Assembly: GCF_020194175.1 (NCBI RefSeq)
Contig: NZ_JADYVX010000008.1
Span: forward strand, 186,001-250,000
Length of the DNA stretch: 64,000 nucleotides
Direction of reading: 5' to 3'
Source of the DNA: Bradyrhizobium sp. BRP22
Lineage (GTDB): Bacteria > Pseudomonadota > Alphaproteobacteria > Rhizobiales > Xanthobacteraceae
Notes under the pieces: model-generated
Database searches by the model: none
Seen by the model: the letters and a program-made list of their open reading frames with translations, nothing else
What the model was told of the DNA's origin: nothing
Part shown: piece by piece, positions 1 through 8,947 of the stretch
Layout: each line of letters starts with the position of its first letter
Numbering within the stretch: the stretch's first letter is position 1
Made by a program: the position numbers and the translations under genes

Positions 1-2
1 AC

Positions 3-410
3 CATGTCACGCGCTTTCCCTATGAGATCGGCCGCTTGGCGCAGGATCTCGCGGGCGGGTTGATGGTCACCCTGCCCTCAGAGCGTGAACTGCGGCATGA
101 GACGATCGGCCCTTTGATCGAAAAATATCTGAAGGGACGTCCCGAGGTCTCGACCGAGCACAGGATCCGGATCCTGCGGCTGGTGGAAAACATGACGCTC
201 GGCCGGAATGCCGTAGGGTACCTGACCGAATCCATGCACGGGGCGGGATCTCCCCAAGCGCAGCGGATCCAGATCGCCCGCTCCATGCAGATCGAGTTCA
301 AGAAGAAGTTGGCGAAGACGCTAGCCGGCGTCACCGCCGCCTCGCGCGCGGTAATCTCGGACGACGTTTCCGCGTACATGGCCCGGGTATTCGCGCCGGT
401 CCGCAATTGA
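3..410 (+). CDS. 4-hydroxyphenylacetate 3-monooxygenase (HpaB-like) oxygenase component, C-terminal part
   Basis: Only the last 135 codons are present; the reading frame is open from the window edge, so the start lies upstream. The residues HVTRFPYEIGRLAQDLAGG followed by LPSERELRH and IGPLIEKYLKG match what I know of the C-terminal helical region of the FADH2-dependent HpaB/HpaH hydroxylases, which ortho-hydroxylate phenols using flavin from a separate reductase. The gene converges on the extradiol dioxygenase operon, and a hydroxylase yielding a catechol fits the ring-cleavage genes next door. The exact phenolic substrate cannot be told from this fragment. Confidence 0.8.
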   Translation, partial: HVTRFPYEIGRLAQDLAGGLMVTLPSERELRHETIGPLIEKYLKGRPEVSTEHRIRILRLVENMTLGRNAVGYLTESMHGAGSPQAQRIQIARSMQIEFKKKLAKTLAGVTAASRAVISDDVSAYMARVFAPVRN

Positions 411-660
411 AGCTCGAGGCTAAATGATCCCGACCCCTTGAGGGCGTGCATCCCGGGTTGTGAGGAATTGGCAGGAACTGCCGCCGGGCTTCTCCTATCA
501 TTCCATCGCTCCGGCAAGCGGCTTGACGGCGTTCAGGTCCAACAAGCAGATGCATGCCACCTCTACGCCGCCGTCGCTCGCAAGTGCGGCGCTTCGGGCG
601 AGCGAGCGACGGCGGCTCCGTGCGGATGGCTCTGCCGGATTGCACATAACTTCGGTGGTG

Positions 661-1509
661 CTACCGAGCCCGTTTCGACTTCGATCCCCACATGCAAAGG
701 CTTGAAGGCTCGAACCCGAACTGACGTGGCCGATGGGTTGCCTCGTCTTCGATCTCGTCCACCCCGACCGAATATTCGAACACCATGCCATCGGGGCCCT
801 GGAAGTAAAGGAACCGCGCGCCCGACGTCGGGTGGCGGCCAGGGCCGAAGACGATCGGCACCCGTTGCTCGGACAAATGATAGTAGGATCGCAGCACGTC
901 GTCGTTGCTCTGCACCTGATGATTGATGTGTTGGATCCCGGGACCCCGGGCAGGCGCGAGCGCGATCGTATGGTGGATCGCATTCACGCGCATCAGCGCG
1001 ATGTCCCCGATGCGATCGCTGACGCGCGCGTTGCAGACCTCCGTCCAGAACTTTTCGTCGCGGACCGGGTCAGTCGAATTCAAGCCGACATGGCTGAAGC
1101 CGGTGATTCCGGCGTCCCGTGAAGCAAAATAGCGGCGGCCATGCTGCTCCGGACGGACCACCAGCTCGATCTGGTTGCCGCTCGGATCCTCAAATCCGAT
1201 GAAGGCGCGAACCTTGCGCGCCGAGCATTCGTTGGTCGTGCCGACACGCACCGAACGACCAAGCGAGTCCAGGGTCGCGGCGGCCTCATTCAATTCACTC
1301 TCGTTCTCCACTTCGAATCCTATGGTTTGGTCGGCCGGGTCGCCTTCAAAGTAGCACAGCGTATGCGCGCGCTCGTCCGAACGCAGATAGAGTGCGTTTC
1401 GCGATCTCTCGCTCACCTGAAGGCCAAGGCATTTGGTCGCAAATGATTCCGCTTCCTCGAGGCTCGAGGCCCCCAGCCGCGCATAGGTGACATCCTTGAG
1501 CTGGATCAT
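661..1509 (-). CDS. Type I extradiol (catechol-type) ring-cleavage dioxygenase, VOC family
   Basis: A 282-residue protein of the two-domain vicinal-oxygen-chelate family, similar in size to 2,3-dihydroxybiphenyl 1,2-dioxygenase (BphC). The Fe(II) ligands expected in the C-terminal domain are visible: H140 (GFSHVGLN), H194 (GIQHINHQV) and E245 (VFEYSVG). The paired HH at 179-180 fits the second-sphere catalytic histidine. It should open a catechol ring next to the hydroxyls to give a coloured meta-cleavage product. It is the last gene of a minus-strand operon that also encodes the ring dioxygenase and SDR. The start at 1509 is chosen because the family N-terminus begins there; the frame stays open further upstream without resemblance to the family. 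Confidence 0.85.
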   Translation of the reverse strand: MIQLKDVTYARLGASSLEEAESFATKCLGLQVSERSRNALYLRSDERAHTLCYFEGDPADQTIGFEVENESELNEAAATLDSLGRSVRVGTTNECSARKVRAFIGFEDPSGNQIELVVRPEQHGRRYFASRDAGITGFSHVGLNSTDPVRDEKFWTEVCNARVSDRIGDIALMRVNAIHHTIALAPARGPGIQHINHQVQSNDDVLRSYYHLSEQRVPIVFGPGRHPTSGARFLYFQGPDGMVFEYSVGVDEIEDEATHRPRQFGFEPSSLCMWGSKSKRAR

Positions 1510-1531
1510 TGTTGCGCTCCTTTTGCAGAGA

Positions 1532-2413
1532 TCAGGTGATGGCTTGCCGCAGCTCTGGAATTTCGGAGCATTCGCTTCCCCATTCGCAAAGGGACGAAGC
1601 TGCCGGCGCAAATTGCCGCGGACGGCGCTGGGCATCGAGGTCGGCGAGCCCATATCCATACGAAAAGACGTGTCCTTCCGGTCCGGAAAATCGCAGGAAG
1701 ATCTGGCCGGATGCCGTTTCACGGCCCGGACCGTGCAGGATCTTGATCTGTCGCTCCTGCGCGAAATAGTGGTTCTGCATGATCGAATCGAGACTTTCGA
1801 CCCCGTAACAGACATAAAGCAGTCCCGCGCGGTCGGAAGGATAGAGCGCAATCCGGTGGTGCTTCCGGTCGATGCTGAGATAGGCGATATCGCCGACCCA
1901 ATCGCTGACCGCCGCTCCCAGGATCGTGGTCCACAGCCTGAGGTCATCCTTGATCGCGCGGCTGCGCAGCCCGACGCACTGCAAACCCGTGATGCCCGCA
2001 TCGCGGCTGGGAAAGTAGCGCCGGCCGCTTACCGCCGGGCGCGAGACGAGGTCGATCTCATTGCCGCTCGCATCGCGCACGATCAGCGCGCGCCGGACAA
2101 AACGTCGGCTGCATTCCTCCGCCGAAGCCTCGCGGACTTCGAATCCTTCTCGCTTCAGTGCATCGGTCGCGCGATCAAGATCTTCGCTTGACGCGAGCTC
2201 CACTCCGATGCTCGACCGCTGCGCATCTTCCGCCAGGCAAAGCGTGTGGAAGCGCTCGTCGGACCGGAACAGAAATTGCTCCTTGTCATCAGCGACACGC
2301 TGAAGCCCCAGGACGTCGGTCACGAACGCGGCGGCGGCCGCGCCGTGTTGCACCGCAAGCCTTACATAGCAGAGCTGGATCAAGGGAATCGGGGCGAACT
2401 GCTTGGCGTCCAT
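1532..2413 (-). CDS. Degenerate extradiol-dioxygenase paralogue lacking the metal ligands
   Basis: A 293-residue VOC protein that aligns end to end with its downstream neighbour (shared RRYF.SRDAGITG, GDIA, ASSLC.WG). All three iron ligands are replaced: position 146 is Cys (GLQCVGL), 200 is Tyr (GLLYVCYGV) and 251 is Ser (VFSYGYG), while the HH pair at 185-186 is kept. It is therefore unlikely to be a conventional Fe(II) dioxygenase. A structural or regulatory partner of the active paralogue, or a binding protein, are possible roles. The start at 2413 follows the TetR stop by two bases; the operon has regulator, this gene, then the active enzyme. Confidence 0.8.
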   Translation of the reverse strand: MDAKQFAPIPLIQLCYVRLAVQHGAAAAAFVTDVLGLQRVADDKEQFLFRSDERFHTLCLAEDAQRSSIGVELASSEDLDRATDALKREGFEVREASAEECSRRFVRRALIVRDASGNEIDLVSRPAVSGRRYFPSRDAGITGLQCVGLRSRAIKDDLRLWTTILGAAVSDWVGDIAYLSIDRKHHRIALYPSDRAGLLYVCYGVESLDSIMQNHYFAQERQIKILHGPGRETASGQIFLRFSGPEGHVFSYGYGLADLDAQRRPRQFAPAASSLCEWGSECSEIPELRQAIT

Positions 2414-2415
2414 TT

Positions 2416-3165
2416 TCAACCGCGGTTCTTCTGGTCGTTGATCATCGCCGTCTGGAGGTGTTGGCGAATGATGTCGCGCCACACCTTCAGAAGGCGACTG
2501 AACTGCTCGGGATCCTTTTCGATCAGGGTTCGAACGGAATAGCCGCGCACCACGCTCAGCGTGAGCGACAGGATGTCGCTGGCGAGCTGCTTGGGAACGC
2601 CTGAGGACATCAGCGCTTCGAGCCAGGCGGCCTCGACTGAAAACCGGCTGGTGCGGGAGTTCTTGTACGTTTCCCGCTTGAGAATGCGCGAGTCGCTGTC
2701 CGCGCTCATTGCGATCGCGAGCTCGATGAAGAAGTAGTCGCCGAAATAGAAATCCTGTGCGTCCTTGATGATGCCTTCGATCGGGTCGTTTCCGCTGTTC
2801 TGAGCGAGGTGCGCCCGGCGCGCGCTCTCCAGCAGCGAGACCTCGTTGACGTGTCTGATGACGGCGACGAGAAGGTCGTGCTTGCTCTTGAAATGGTGCA
2901 GCAGGGCGCCGCGCGAGACGCCGGCGAGTTCTGCCACCTCAACCGTGCGCAGCCCGCGCAGTCCGTTGGCGCGTACCAGCTTGACCGCAGCCTCGATCAG
3001 TTGGGTCTGCGTCGCCTCGCTCCGCTCCGCCTGGGTCCGCTTGGGGGCGTATTTCGGTTCGCTTGAACTATTCCGGCGCGATTGCAGCCGTTGCCGCGTC
3101 GCCGTGCGGGGCAGTGACGCGTGGCCTCCGCGTGCTTCTGATTTCGTCTTGTCAGCATTCGACAT
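2416..3165 (-). CDS. TetR family transcriptional regulator
   Basis: A 249-residue protein with a TetR helix-turn-helix near residues 50-100 (TVEVAELAGVSRGALLHHF) preceded by a basic, low-complexity N-terminal extension of about 45 residues; the true start may be further in. The C-terminal ligand domain is not recognisable for a specific inducer. It lies inside the ring-dioxygenase operon, overlapping the ferredoxin gene by 14 bp and two bases before the degenerate extradiol gene, so autoregulation of the aromatic operon is likely. The nearest operator-like dyad is in the divergent promoter at 7325-7360. Confidence 0.85.
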   Translation of the reverse strand: MSNADKTKSEARGGHASLPRTATRQRLQSRRNSSSEPKYAPKRTQAERSEATQTQLIEAAVKLVRANGLRGLRTVEVAELAGVSRGALLHHFKSKHDLLVAVIRHVNEVSLLESARRAHLAQNSGNDPIEGIIKDAQDFYFGDYFFIELAIAMSADSDSRILKRETYKNSRTSRFSVEAAWLEALMSSGVPKQLASDILSLTLSVVRGYSVRTLIEKDPEQFSRLLKVWRDIIRQHLQTAMINDQKNRG

Positions 3166-3478
3166 AAACGTCCTCTTCGCTCAGTTTGACCCGGAAGGTC
3201 TTCAGCGCGACCGTGCAGGGCATGCCGGTCGGCTGCCCATTAGTGACGTCGAACGTGCCGAAGTGCCACGGGCATTCGACGATTTTCCCCGTCAGAATGC
3301 CTTCTTCCGACAGCGAGGCCTCGCCATGAGTGCACAGATCGGCCGTCGCATAGATGGCTCCATCGACGTTGTACACGGCGATATTGGTGCCATCCGGCAG
3401 CGTCGCCTGGCGGACCTCTCCCGGCGGAAACTCGTTCAGCCTTCCGATCAACACGTCCCTGGTCATCGTCGTACTCAT
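3152..3478 (-). CDS. Rieske-type [2Fe-2S] ferredoxin of a ring-hydroxylating dioxygenase
   Basis: A 108-residue protein of the usual length for Rieske ferredoxins such as BphF. The cluster motifs are CTHGEA near residue 48 and CPWHFGTFD near residue 68, giving the Cys-His/Cys-His ligand set. It should shuttle electrons from the ferredoxin reductase to the oxygenase alpha subunit. Start overlaps the stop of the SDR gene (ATGA), typical of translational coupling in this operon. Confidence 0.92.
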   Translation of the reverse strand: MSTTMTRDVLIGRLNEFPPGEVRQATLPDGTNIAVYNVDGAIYATADLCTHGEASLSEEGILTGKIVECPWHFGTFDVTNGQPTGMPCTVALKTFRVKLSEEDVYVEC

Positions 3479-4227
3479 AGCATCGTGCTTCCACCGTTCA
3501 CGCTGATGACCTGGCCCGTGACAAACGAAGCTTCCTTCGAGGCGAGATAGCAGACCATGGACGCTATTTCGTCCATCTCGCCGGGTCGTCCCATCGGCAC
3601 GACATCAACGAACTTCTTGATCGATTGTGGTGCCTTGGCTGCTGCACGTTGCACCTGGGGCGTATTCACAATGCAGGGCGCAACGACATTGACGGTGATC
3701 CCGTCGGTCGCGAATTCGCGCGCCAGCCCGGTCGCGATGGCGTGAACGCCGCCCTTGGCCGCGTTGTAGGCTGCATGATCATAAAGCCCGTTGCGCACCG
3801 AGTCGGCGCCGATGTTGACGATCCGGCCGTAACGTTTCGCCTTCATCACCGGCACGGCGTGCCACGTGCACCACAGCATTGTCCAGAGATTGCGGTCGAT
3901 GGTCGTCCGCAGCGTCTCGGGAGTATGCTCAAGGAACGGCTTGATGATGCCTCCGCCGGCATTGTTCACGAGGACGTCAATGGTGCCGAACGCCTTGACG
4001 GTATCGCCGATTAATCGGCCGGCGACATCCTCGCGCGAAAGATCGCCACTTCGGACCAGCGGCTTTTCGCCGGAGAGACCATCGGCGGTAGCCGTCAACC
4101 CCTTCTCGTCGAGGTCCGAAAGGACCAGCCTGGCACCCTGTCGGGCAAAATGCCGGGCGATCACCGCTCCAATGCCGTTAGCGGCGCCGGTGATCACGAC
4201 AACCTGTTCGGCAAATGGTTTTTCCAT
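3475..4227 (-). CDS. Short-chain dehydrogenase, probable cis-dihydrodiol dehydrogenase
   Basis: A 250-residue classical SDR with the nucleotide motif TGAANGIG near residue 13, the structural NNAG, an active-site serine region (IGADSV) and the YNAAKGG catalytic motif. C-terminal IVNTPQV and VTGQVISVNGG are standard. Its place directly after the dioxygenase beta subunit and before the ferredoxin suggests it rearomatises the dihydrodiol to a catechol with NAD+. The start at 4227 is preferred over the longer frame because the family N-terminus begins there and GAGAAAG lies upstream. Confidence 0.85.
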   Translation of the reverse strand: MEKPFAEQVVVITGAANGIGAVIARHFARQGARLVLSDLDEKGLTATADGLSGEKPLVRSGDLSREDVAGRLIGDTVKAFGTIDVLVNNAGGGIIKPFLEHTPETLRTTIDRNLWTMLWCTWHAVPVMKAKRYGRIVNIGADSVRNGLYDHAAYNAAKGGVHAIATGLAREFATDGITVNVVAPCIVNTPQVQRAAAKAPQSIKKFVDVVPMGRPGEMDEIASMVCYLASKEASFVTGQVISVNGGSTML

Positions 4228-4237
4228 CGGAGCTTTC

Positions 4238-4723
4238 TCACAGCACAATCGAAATCCGGCCGTGGGGGCGCAGGCCTTCGCCGCCAAGCAGGCAGCGTTT
4301 TTCGCTGATCCTTATCCTGCCGTCGTCGACCTTCAGGCGATAGTTGCTCGTGCCGAAATAGAGATCCGTCGTGCCGTCCTTGGTGCGGAAGGTCTGGAAC
4401 ACGGCGCTGACGTCGACGGTGTCGTCACCGCGCCCGCGGATACGCACGTTGCCGACGATGCGGCTGGTCTTGGAGTGCGGGAATTCGGCGTGTGCGGTCC
4501 GTTTCATCAGGCGCTTGACTCTCTCACCCAGCCGGAACCGGTCGTCGGCGATATAGAAGAGATTATTGTCCGCCGAGGCGTCGGACGGGAGATCGGTGCA
4601 GGGGACCTCGTAGGTCGCATCGTCGGTAAAGAGCTCCAGCCATTCGGGAAGTCGCCATTGATCGAGCAGGTCCGCTTCGTGAAACAGGAAGTCTTCCACG
4701 TCCGATCGTTCGATTGCGCGCAT
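4238..4723 (-). CDS. Ring-hydroxylating dioxygenase beta (small) subunit
   Basis: A 161-residue protein of the aromatic-ring-hydroxylating dioxygenase beta family (cystatin-like fold). Recognisable elements are the early FLFHEADLLD, LPEWLELFTDDATYEVP, and the C-terminal LKVDDGRIRISEKRCLL. It is a structural partner of the alpha subunit. The ATG at 4723 is preceded by AAGGAG with good spacing, so it is chosen over the longer open frame. The gene begins 11 bp after the alpha-subunit stop. Confidence 0.9.
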   Translation of the reverse strand: MRAIERSDVEDFLFHEADLLDQWRLPEWLELFTDDATYEVPCTDLPSDASADNNLFYIADDRFRLGERVKRLMKRTAHAEFPHSKTSRIVGNVRIRGRGDDTVDVSAVFQTFRTKDGTTDLYFGTSNYRLKVDDGRIRISEKRCLLGGEGLRPHGRISIVL

Positions 4724-4734
4724 GACGATCTCCT

Positions 4735-6030
4735 TCAGGCTGCGACGTTCTTGATGCTGGAGACCGGAGCCGGGAACATCATGGCGTTCCACTGCGTCCA
4801 GAACGCACGCATCTGCAGCTCATCATTGTAGGCGGGACGCTCCTTGCCCATTCCCTTGGAGATATCGTTCCACTGCGCTTCCTTGGCGTTATTGAAACCG
4901 CGCTGGCAATGTTCGAGCGCCTCGGCGTCGTCGGGCGTCGCAAAGCCGCCGGGCCCGAGAAATTCGAGAAAGTTGTTCAGGCGATATTTGCGGGCCCAGG
5001 AGGTCTCGTCGTTCGGGCCCAACGCCCAGGCGCTGATGATCATGTAATCCGCGGCCATGGGGAAGTAGGTGCGGACGGTGAGCGCCATGATGTCGTTGAC
5101 GACGAGGTTCGGGAAGATGAAGAGATTGCGGTTCTTGCAGGCGATGCGGTCGGCGCGTTCCTTGCCGAAGCGCTGCACCAGGTTGTCGTAAAGGCGGCTG
5201 ATTTCCCGCTTTCCGTCGTCGCCCCAGGCCGGAATCCATTGCGCGACCGGCCGGCCCCATGGCGCGCCATACTCCAGAACGGCGTGGCCGTTGCCGAGAT
5301 CATAGCCATATCCACCCCCGCCCATGCCGCCGACGAGTCCGTCAGTCGTGTTCATCAGATAGTCGAAGTAGCTCGCATGCGTGGTGGTCGCATGATAGCC
5401 ATCGATGCTGTTCTCGGTGAGGAGCTTCCAGTTGGCCCGGATCGAGTATTCCTGCGTTCCGGAGATGATCGACAGACCGGCCTCGGTCTGATCGCAAATG
5501 AGATCGAGATACTCCTTGGCGCCGGCGAGATAGTCGACGAGAGGCATGATGCTCTTGTCGAAGGAGATGAAGCAGAAGTCGCGGTAGGTCTCAAAGCGCG
5601 GAACCGCCTGCATGTTGGAGGATTCGCGATTCTTGAATCCTTCGGCATAGGCTTCCTCGCCGGGCTGGCTGCGCAGCTTGCCGTCGGCTCCGAACACCCA
5701 GCCATGGTAGAAGCACTGAAACGATTTCGCATTGCCTTTCCGCTCGCGGCAAACCTGTGCGCCGCGGTGGGGACAGGTGTTGAGCAGCGCACGAAGCGTT
5801 CCCTTGCTGTCGCGGGTAAACAGGATGCTGCGGCCGGCCACGGTACGGCTCACGAAGTCGCCGGGCTTTGGGAGTTCGGATGCATGGCCGAGATAGAGCC
5901 ACGAGCGCTCGAATATGAGTTCCTTCTCTGCCTTGAAGATCTCGGGGTCGGTGAAATTGCGGCGAGCGACCTTGAAAATCTGTTGGGCAGGATCAACCAG
6001 AAGCGCCGGCTGACGGTTGTCGGTTTGCAT
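4735..6030 (-). CDS. Ring-hydroxylating dioxygenase alpha (catalytic) subunit
   Basis: A 431-residue Rieske non-heme iron oxygenase. The Rieske ligands are CPHRGAQ near residue 85 and CFYHGW about 18 residues on; the mononuclear iron site is visible as [16 protein letters not shown]. It inserts both oxygen atoms of O2 into an aromatic substrate, supplied with electrons by the Rieske ferredoxin and FAD reductase of the same operon (three-component system). The start at 6030 has GGAGG seven bases upstream; an alternative ATG at 6057 overlaps the reductase stop. The substrate is unknown; a benzoate, cumate or biphenyl-type compound is plausible. Confidence 0.92.
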   Translation of the reverse strand: MQTDNRQPALLVDPAQQIFKVARRNFTDPEIFKAEKELIFERSWLYLGHASELPKPGDFVSRTVAGRSILFTRDSKGTLRALLNTCPHRGAQVCRERKGNAKSFQCFYHGWVFGADGKLRSQPGEEAYAEGFKNRESSNMQAVPRFETYRDFCFISFDKSIMPLVDYLAGAKEYLDLICDQTEAGLSIISGTQEYSIRANWKLLTENSIDGYHATTTHASYFDYLMNTTDGLVGGMGGGGYGYDLGNGHAVLEYGAPWGRPVAQWIPAWGDDGKREISRLYDNLVQRFGKERADRIACKNRNLFIFPNLVVNDIMALTVRTYFPMAADYMIISAWALGPNDETSWARKYRLNNFLEFLGPGGFATPDDAEALEHCQRGFNNAKEAQWNDISKGMGKERPAYNDELQMRAFWTQWNAMMFPAPVSSIKNVAA

Positions 6031-6053
6031 GTCGTTTCCTCCGTCTGCGCTCT

Positions 6054-7274
6054 TCATGAAGTGAGAGCTTGTTTCAAGTCGAAAGCGGGATTGGCGATGT
6101 CGGATGGATTGACCCGCTTCCGGGAAGCGGCGAGCCTGCGCAGGAGCGCCATGTCCTTCTGCGAGTTCACGGTGACGGCGCCGACCACTTCGCCGTCGCG
6201 CAGGCTGATGGTGGTGAAACGTCCGCGCTCGACGTCTCCGCGCACGATCTCATCGGCGCCACCGGGATGGCCGATCACCTGAATGTTCGCGTCGAACTGA
6301 TCCGACCAGAACCAGGGCGGTACCTCGTAGCTGACATCCTGGCCGACCATGTTTCTCGCCGTCGCGATCGCCTGGTTCTGCGCATTGGCCCAGTTCTCCA
6401 CGCGCATCCAGCGTCCGTGCCAGCCGCTCCATTGCTCGGCGACGTCGCCGGCAGCGTAGATGCCGTCGATATCGGTCATGCCGGAGGGGCCGACACGAAT
6501 ACCCTGATCGACCGCGAGCCCAGCCTGGCGGGCAAGATCCGCGGCTGGCTCGACGCCGACACCGACGACGACAAGGTCGGTCGGAACAGTCTTTCCATCG
6601 GCCAATTCGATTCCTTTGGCCGTGACTCCCATGATGGTCGCATTGCAGCAGATGGCGACGCCGCGATCACTGTGCAGCCTTCTCAGATATCCGCTCAGCG
6701 CCGGCGACCCGACCTGCGGCAGCAACCGATCGGCCTTCTCCAGCACGGTGACGTCGCAGCCGCGCGCGATGGCTGCAGAAGCGACCTCAAGGCCGATCAC
6801 GCCGCCGCCGACCAGTACCACTTTGGTGCCAGGCGCGAGATTGCGCCTAAGTTCGAGCGCATCGTCGATGCAACGCAGGTAGCAGACGCGCAGCCCGCAA
6901 TTCTCGAGATCGCGCAGCCGACGCGGTCGCGTGCCTGTCGCAAGCAGCAGGCGATCGAATGAAATCTCGCGACCGTCCGACAGCCCGATCGCACGACGGT
7001 TCACATCAACTGCAACAGTCGGCGTGGAGGTGCTCAGCTTGATGTCGATTGCCGCCCAATCCTGCGAATTCCGGATGAAGCGCGGCTCTTCGCTCGCATT
7101 GGTCAGCATGGCTTTCGAAAGCTGCGGACGCTCGTAGGGCGGATGTTGTTCTTCGCCGAGCAAGGAGATCGACCCGCGATGCCCGGCAGCCCGCAATGCC
7201 TCGGCTGCGCGCGCGCCGGCCTGGCCTGCGCCCACGATGACGATGCGTGTCCGGGATGGATCCAATGCGTTCAC
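6054..7274 (-). CDS. FAD/NAD(P)-dependent ferredoxin reductase of the dioxygenase system
   Basis: About 406 residues from the proposed GTG start. An FAD motif ([18 protein letters not shown]), an NAD motif near the middle ([17 protein letters not shown]) and the C-terminal FAD segment ([13 protein letters not shown]) identify the pyridine-nucleotide-disulfide reductase family used as BphG-type reductases; the YERPQLSKA motif near the N-terminus is typical. The start at 7274 is preferred to the ATG at 7343 because the best promoter match on this strand (7332-7360) would initiate transcription near 7325, downstream of 7343. First gene of the minus-strand operon. Confidence 0.88.
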   Translation of the reverse strand: MNALDPSRTRIVIVGAGQAGARAAEALRAAGHRGSISLLGEEQHPPYERPQLSKAMLTNASEEPRFIRNSQDWAAIDIKLSTSTPTVAVDVNRRAIGLSDGREISFDRLLLATGTRPRRLRDLENCGLRVCYLRCIDDALELRRNLAPGTKVVLVGGGVIGLEVASAAIARGCDVTVLEKADRLLPQVGSPALSGYLRRLHSDRGVAICCNATIMGVTAKGIELADGKTVPTDLVVVGVGVEPAADLARQAGLAVDQGIRVGPSGMTDIDGIYAAGDVAEQWSGWHGRWMRVENWANAQNQAIATARNMVGQDVSYEVPPWFWSDQFDANIQVIGHPGGADEIVRGDVERGRFTTISLRDGEVVGAVTVNSQKDMALLRRLAASRKRVNPSDIANPAFDLKQALTS

Positions 7275-7324
7275 TCCCCTCGAGCGGTTCTTTGCCGCTT
7301 GCGGCGCCCCTCTCCGAGCGCTTG

Positions 7325-7360
7325 ACAAACAAGATAAAAACAATCATTCCTGTTTGTAAA
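7325..7360. promoter_or_regulatory. Divergent promoter with operator-like inverted repeat
   Basis: On the minus strand TTTACA (7360-7355) and TTATCT (7337-7332) are 17 bp apart, a fair sigma-70-type promoter for the dioxygenase operon. An inverted repeat, ACAAACAAG at 7325-7333 and CCTGTTTGT at 7349-7357 (8 of 9 positions paired), covers both elements. This would suit a repressor such as the operon's TetR protein; that link is inference. Confidence 0.45.
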
Positions 7361-7422
7361 GTGAATTATCCTGCGCAGTTCGAAATGCAGTGCAGGGATC
7401 AGGGAAGGAAAGGAGGGCGCCA

Positions 7423-8460
7423 TTGCCAGTGGTGGATGCCCATACGCATGTCGTGCCTGCACGGCTGTCCGCTGACACAGCGCGCGATCCGCGATGGCCG
7501 AGCGTGGAGCTTTCCGGCGACAAGGCCGCGGTGATGATTGACGGAAAAGTGTTCCGCAGGATCGACTCGCGCTCCTGGGACGTCAGGCGCAGACTGGCGG
7601 ACATAGACGAGGATGGCACTGCAATGCAGGTGCTGTCTCCGATGCCGGAGCTGCTGTCGCATTGGCTGCCGCCGAACGACGCCGAATACCTTGCCGAAAC
7701 TATCAACGAGTGCATCGCGGGAATGGTTGGCGAAGCGCCGCGCCGTTTCGCCGGAATAGGCATGGCCTGCGTTCAGGATGTGCCACGCGCGCTGGCGCAA
7801 TTGCAGCGCATCAAGGCACTTGGTCTGGCCGGCATCGAGATCGGAAGCCATGTCGATGGCATCGCCCTCGGCAGCGAAGTGCTCCATCCGCTCTATGAAG
7901 TCGCAGAGGCGCTCGATCTCTGCATCTTCGTCCATCCGCTGCATCCGGCCGGGCTCGAGCGGATCGGGGCCGGCCCCGAATTCGCGGCGACGACGGCATT
8001 TCCGCTCGAGACCGCGCTGGCCGCGGTGTCGCTGCTCGCAGGTGGCGTTCTCGAGAAGTTTCCGAAGCTGCGCATCCTGCTGAGTCATGGCGGTGGAGCG
8101 CTGCCCTGGATCCTGCCGCGGCTCGATTACGGCTGGTCGCTCGGCGGCGAGATGCAAAAGCGGATGACGCGGCCTCCAAGGGAAATCGCGCGCGGCTTCT
8201 TCTACGATTCGATTGTCTACGATGGTCCTGCGCTTCAATTCATGTCGTCGGCCGTGGGATCCAACCGCATCGTGGTCGGCTCCGACTATCCCTTTGCCAT
8301 TCGCCAGAAGGATCCCGGCACATTCACCCGCGCCGCGCTCCCGGATTGCCCGGGCATTCTCGCCGACAACGCTTTCGCCTTCCTGGGCCCTGTCTTCGAT
8401 GTGGAAATCCAGCATGCAGCAAATAGCGATCGTCACTCCGTCGCGCCACAGCAGGCCTAG
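7423..8460 (+). CDS. Amidohydrolase-family decarboxylase, ACMSD-like
   Basis: A 345-residue protein of the amidohydrolase 2 (ACMSD/gamma-resorcylate decarboxylase) family. The metal-binding VDAHTHV is at the extreme N-terminus, a second histidine occurs in IFVHPLHP, then LLSHGGGALPWILPR and the closing Asp motif IVVGSDYPF. Members decarboxylate aminocarboxymuconate semialdehyde or hydroxylated aromatic acids. It heads the operon divergent from the ring dioxygenase and could remove a carboxyl group before or after ring cleavage. TTG at 7423 is chosen because AAGGAGG lies 7 bp upstream; an in-frame GTG at 7390 is the alternative. Confidence 0.82.
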   Translation: MPVVDAHTHVVPARLSADTARDPRWPSVELSGDKAAVMIDGKVFRRIDSRSWDVRRRLADIDEDGTAMQVLSPMPELLSHWLPPNDAEYLAETINECIAGMVGEAPRRFAGIGMACVQDVPRALAQLQRIKALGLAGIEIGSHVDGIALGSEVLHPLYEVAEALDLCIFVHPLHPAGLERIGAGPEFAATTAFPLETALAAVSLLAGGVLEKFPKLRILLSHGGGALPWILPRLDYGWSLGGEMQKRMTRPPREIARGFFYDSIVYDGPALQFMSSAVGSNRIVVGSDYPFAIRQKDPGTFTRAALPDCPGILADNAFAFLGPVFDVEIQHAANSDRHSVAPQQA

Positions 8461-8464
8461 CATC

Positions 8465-8947
8465 ATGGTCGGCTGCAGGTCGCTTCCGCAGATGTGCCTG
8501 CTCGGTCCCGTTCCGCCGCGGACACCTGGCCGCAGCGATGCGCAGGTCCCGTCCGACGCTGCGCTCGGCGCCAGCCGTTACGCGCGCATTTCCTACGTGT
8601 ATTTCTACAGCGAGGACGATCCCGATGACGTGGCGTTCGGCCTGCTCGACGTGGAGATCGCCGTTCAGCGCCGGGCGAGGGACGAATTCAGGCTGGAGAT
8701 CTACTGTATCGGCGATGGCTATCAGAGCGGACACGGCTCGAGCGCGGCCGCGCCGCTCATTGTGGAGCTGAAGGCCGGCGACCGCACGGTGGCGAGGGCG
8801 CATTGGCGTTATCCCGATGTGCTCAACGGCCACATGGACCCGCTGACATTGTCGACATCGGTCGACTTGTCGGAAGCGGATTTCGAAGCGCTCGACCACG
8901 TCTATCTGCCATCCGTCCGCGCCGAGGCGATGATATGCCTGGAGTGA
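8465..8947 (+). CDS. Protein of unknown function in the aromatic operon
   Basis: A 160-residue protein I do not recognise. The first 45 residues are Pro/Arg rich; the remainder is acidic with a beta-strand-like pattern (ARISYVYFYSEDDPDDVAFG, LEIYCIGDGYQSG, LIVELKAGDRTVARAHWRYP). No signal peptide, membrane segment or cofactor motif is visible. It starts 4 bp after the decarboxylase stop and its end overlaps the acyl-CoA synthetase start by 13 bp, so it is firmly within the operon and probably translated. A small accessory subunit or a lipocalin-like binder are possibilities only. Confidence 0.6.
   Translation: MVGCRSLPQMCLLGPVPPRTPGRSDAQVPSDAALGASRYARISYVYFYSEDDPDDVAFGLLDVEIAVQRRARDEFRLEIYCIGDGYQSGHGSSAAAPLIVELKAGDRTVARAHWRYPDVLNGHMDPLTLSTSVDLSEADFEALDHVYLPSVRAEAMICLE

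Noticed and set aside
411-660. Additional gene between the HpaB fragment and the extradiol dioxygenase
   Set aside because: The 250-bp convergent gap has only short frames without motifs, and no clear terminator was recognised.
4909-6282. A 457-codon open frame on the plus strand across the dioxygenase alpha gene
   Set aside because: It is a shadow of the Rieske oxygenase and reductase genes, with no domain features or ribosome site.
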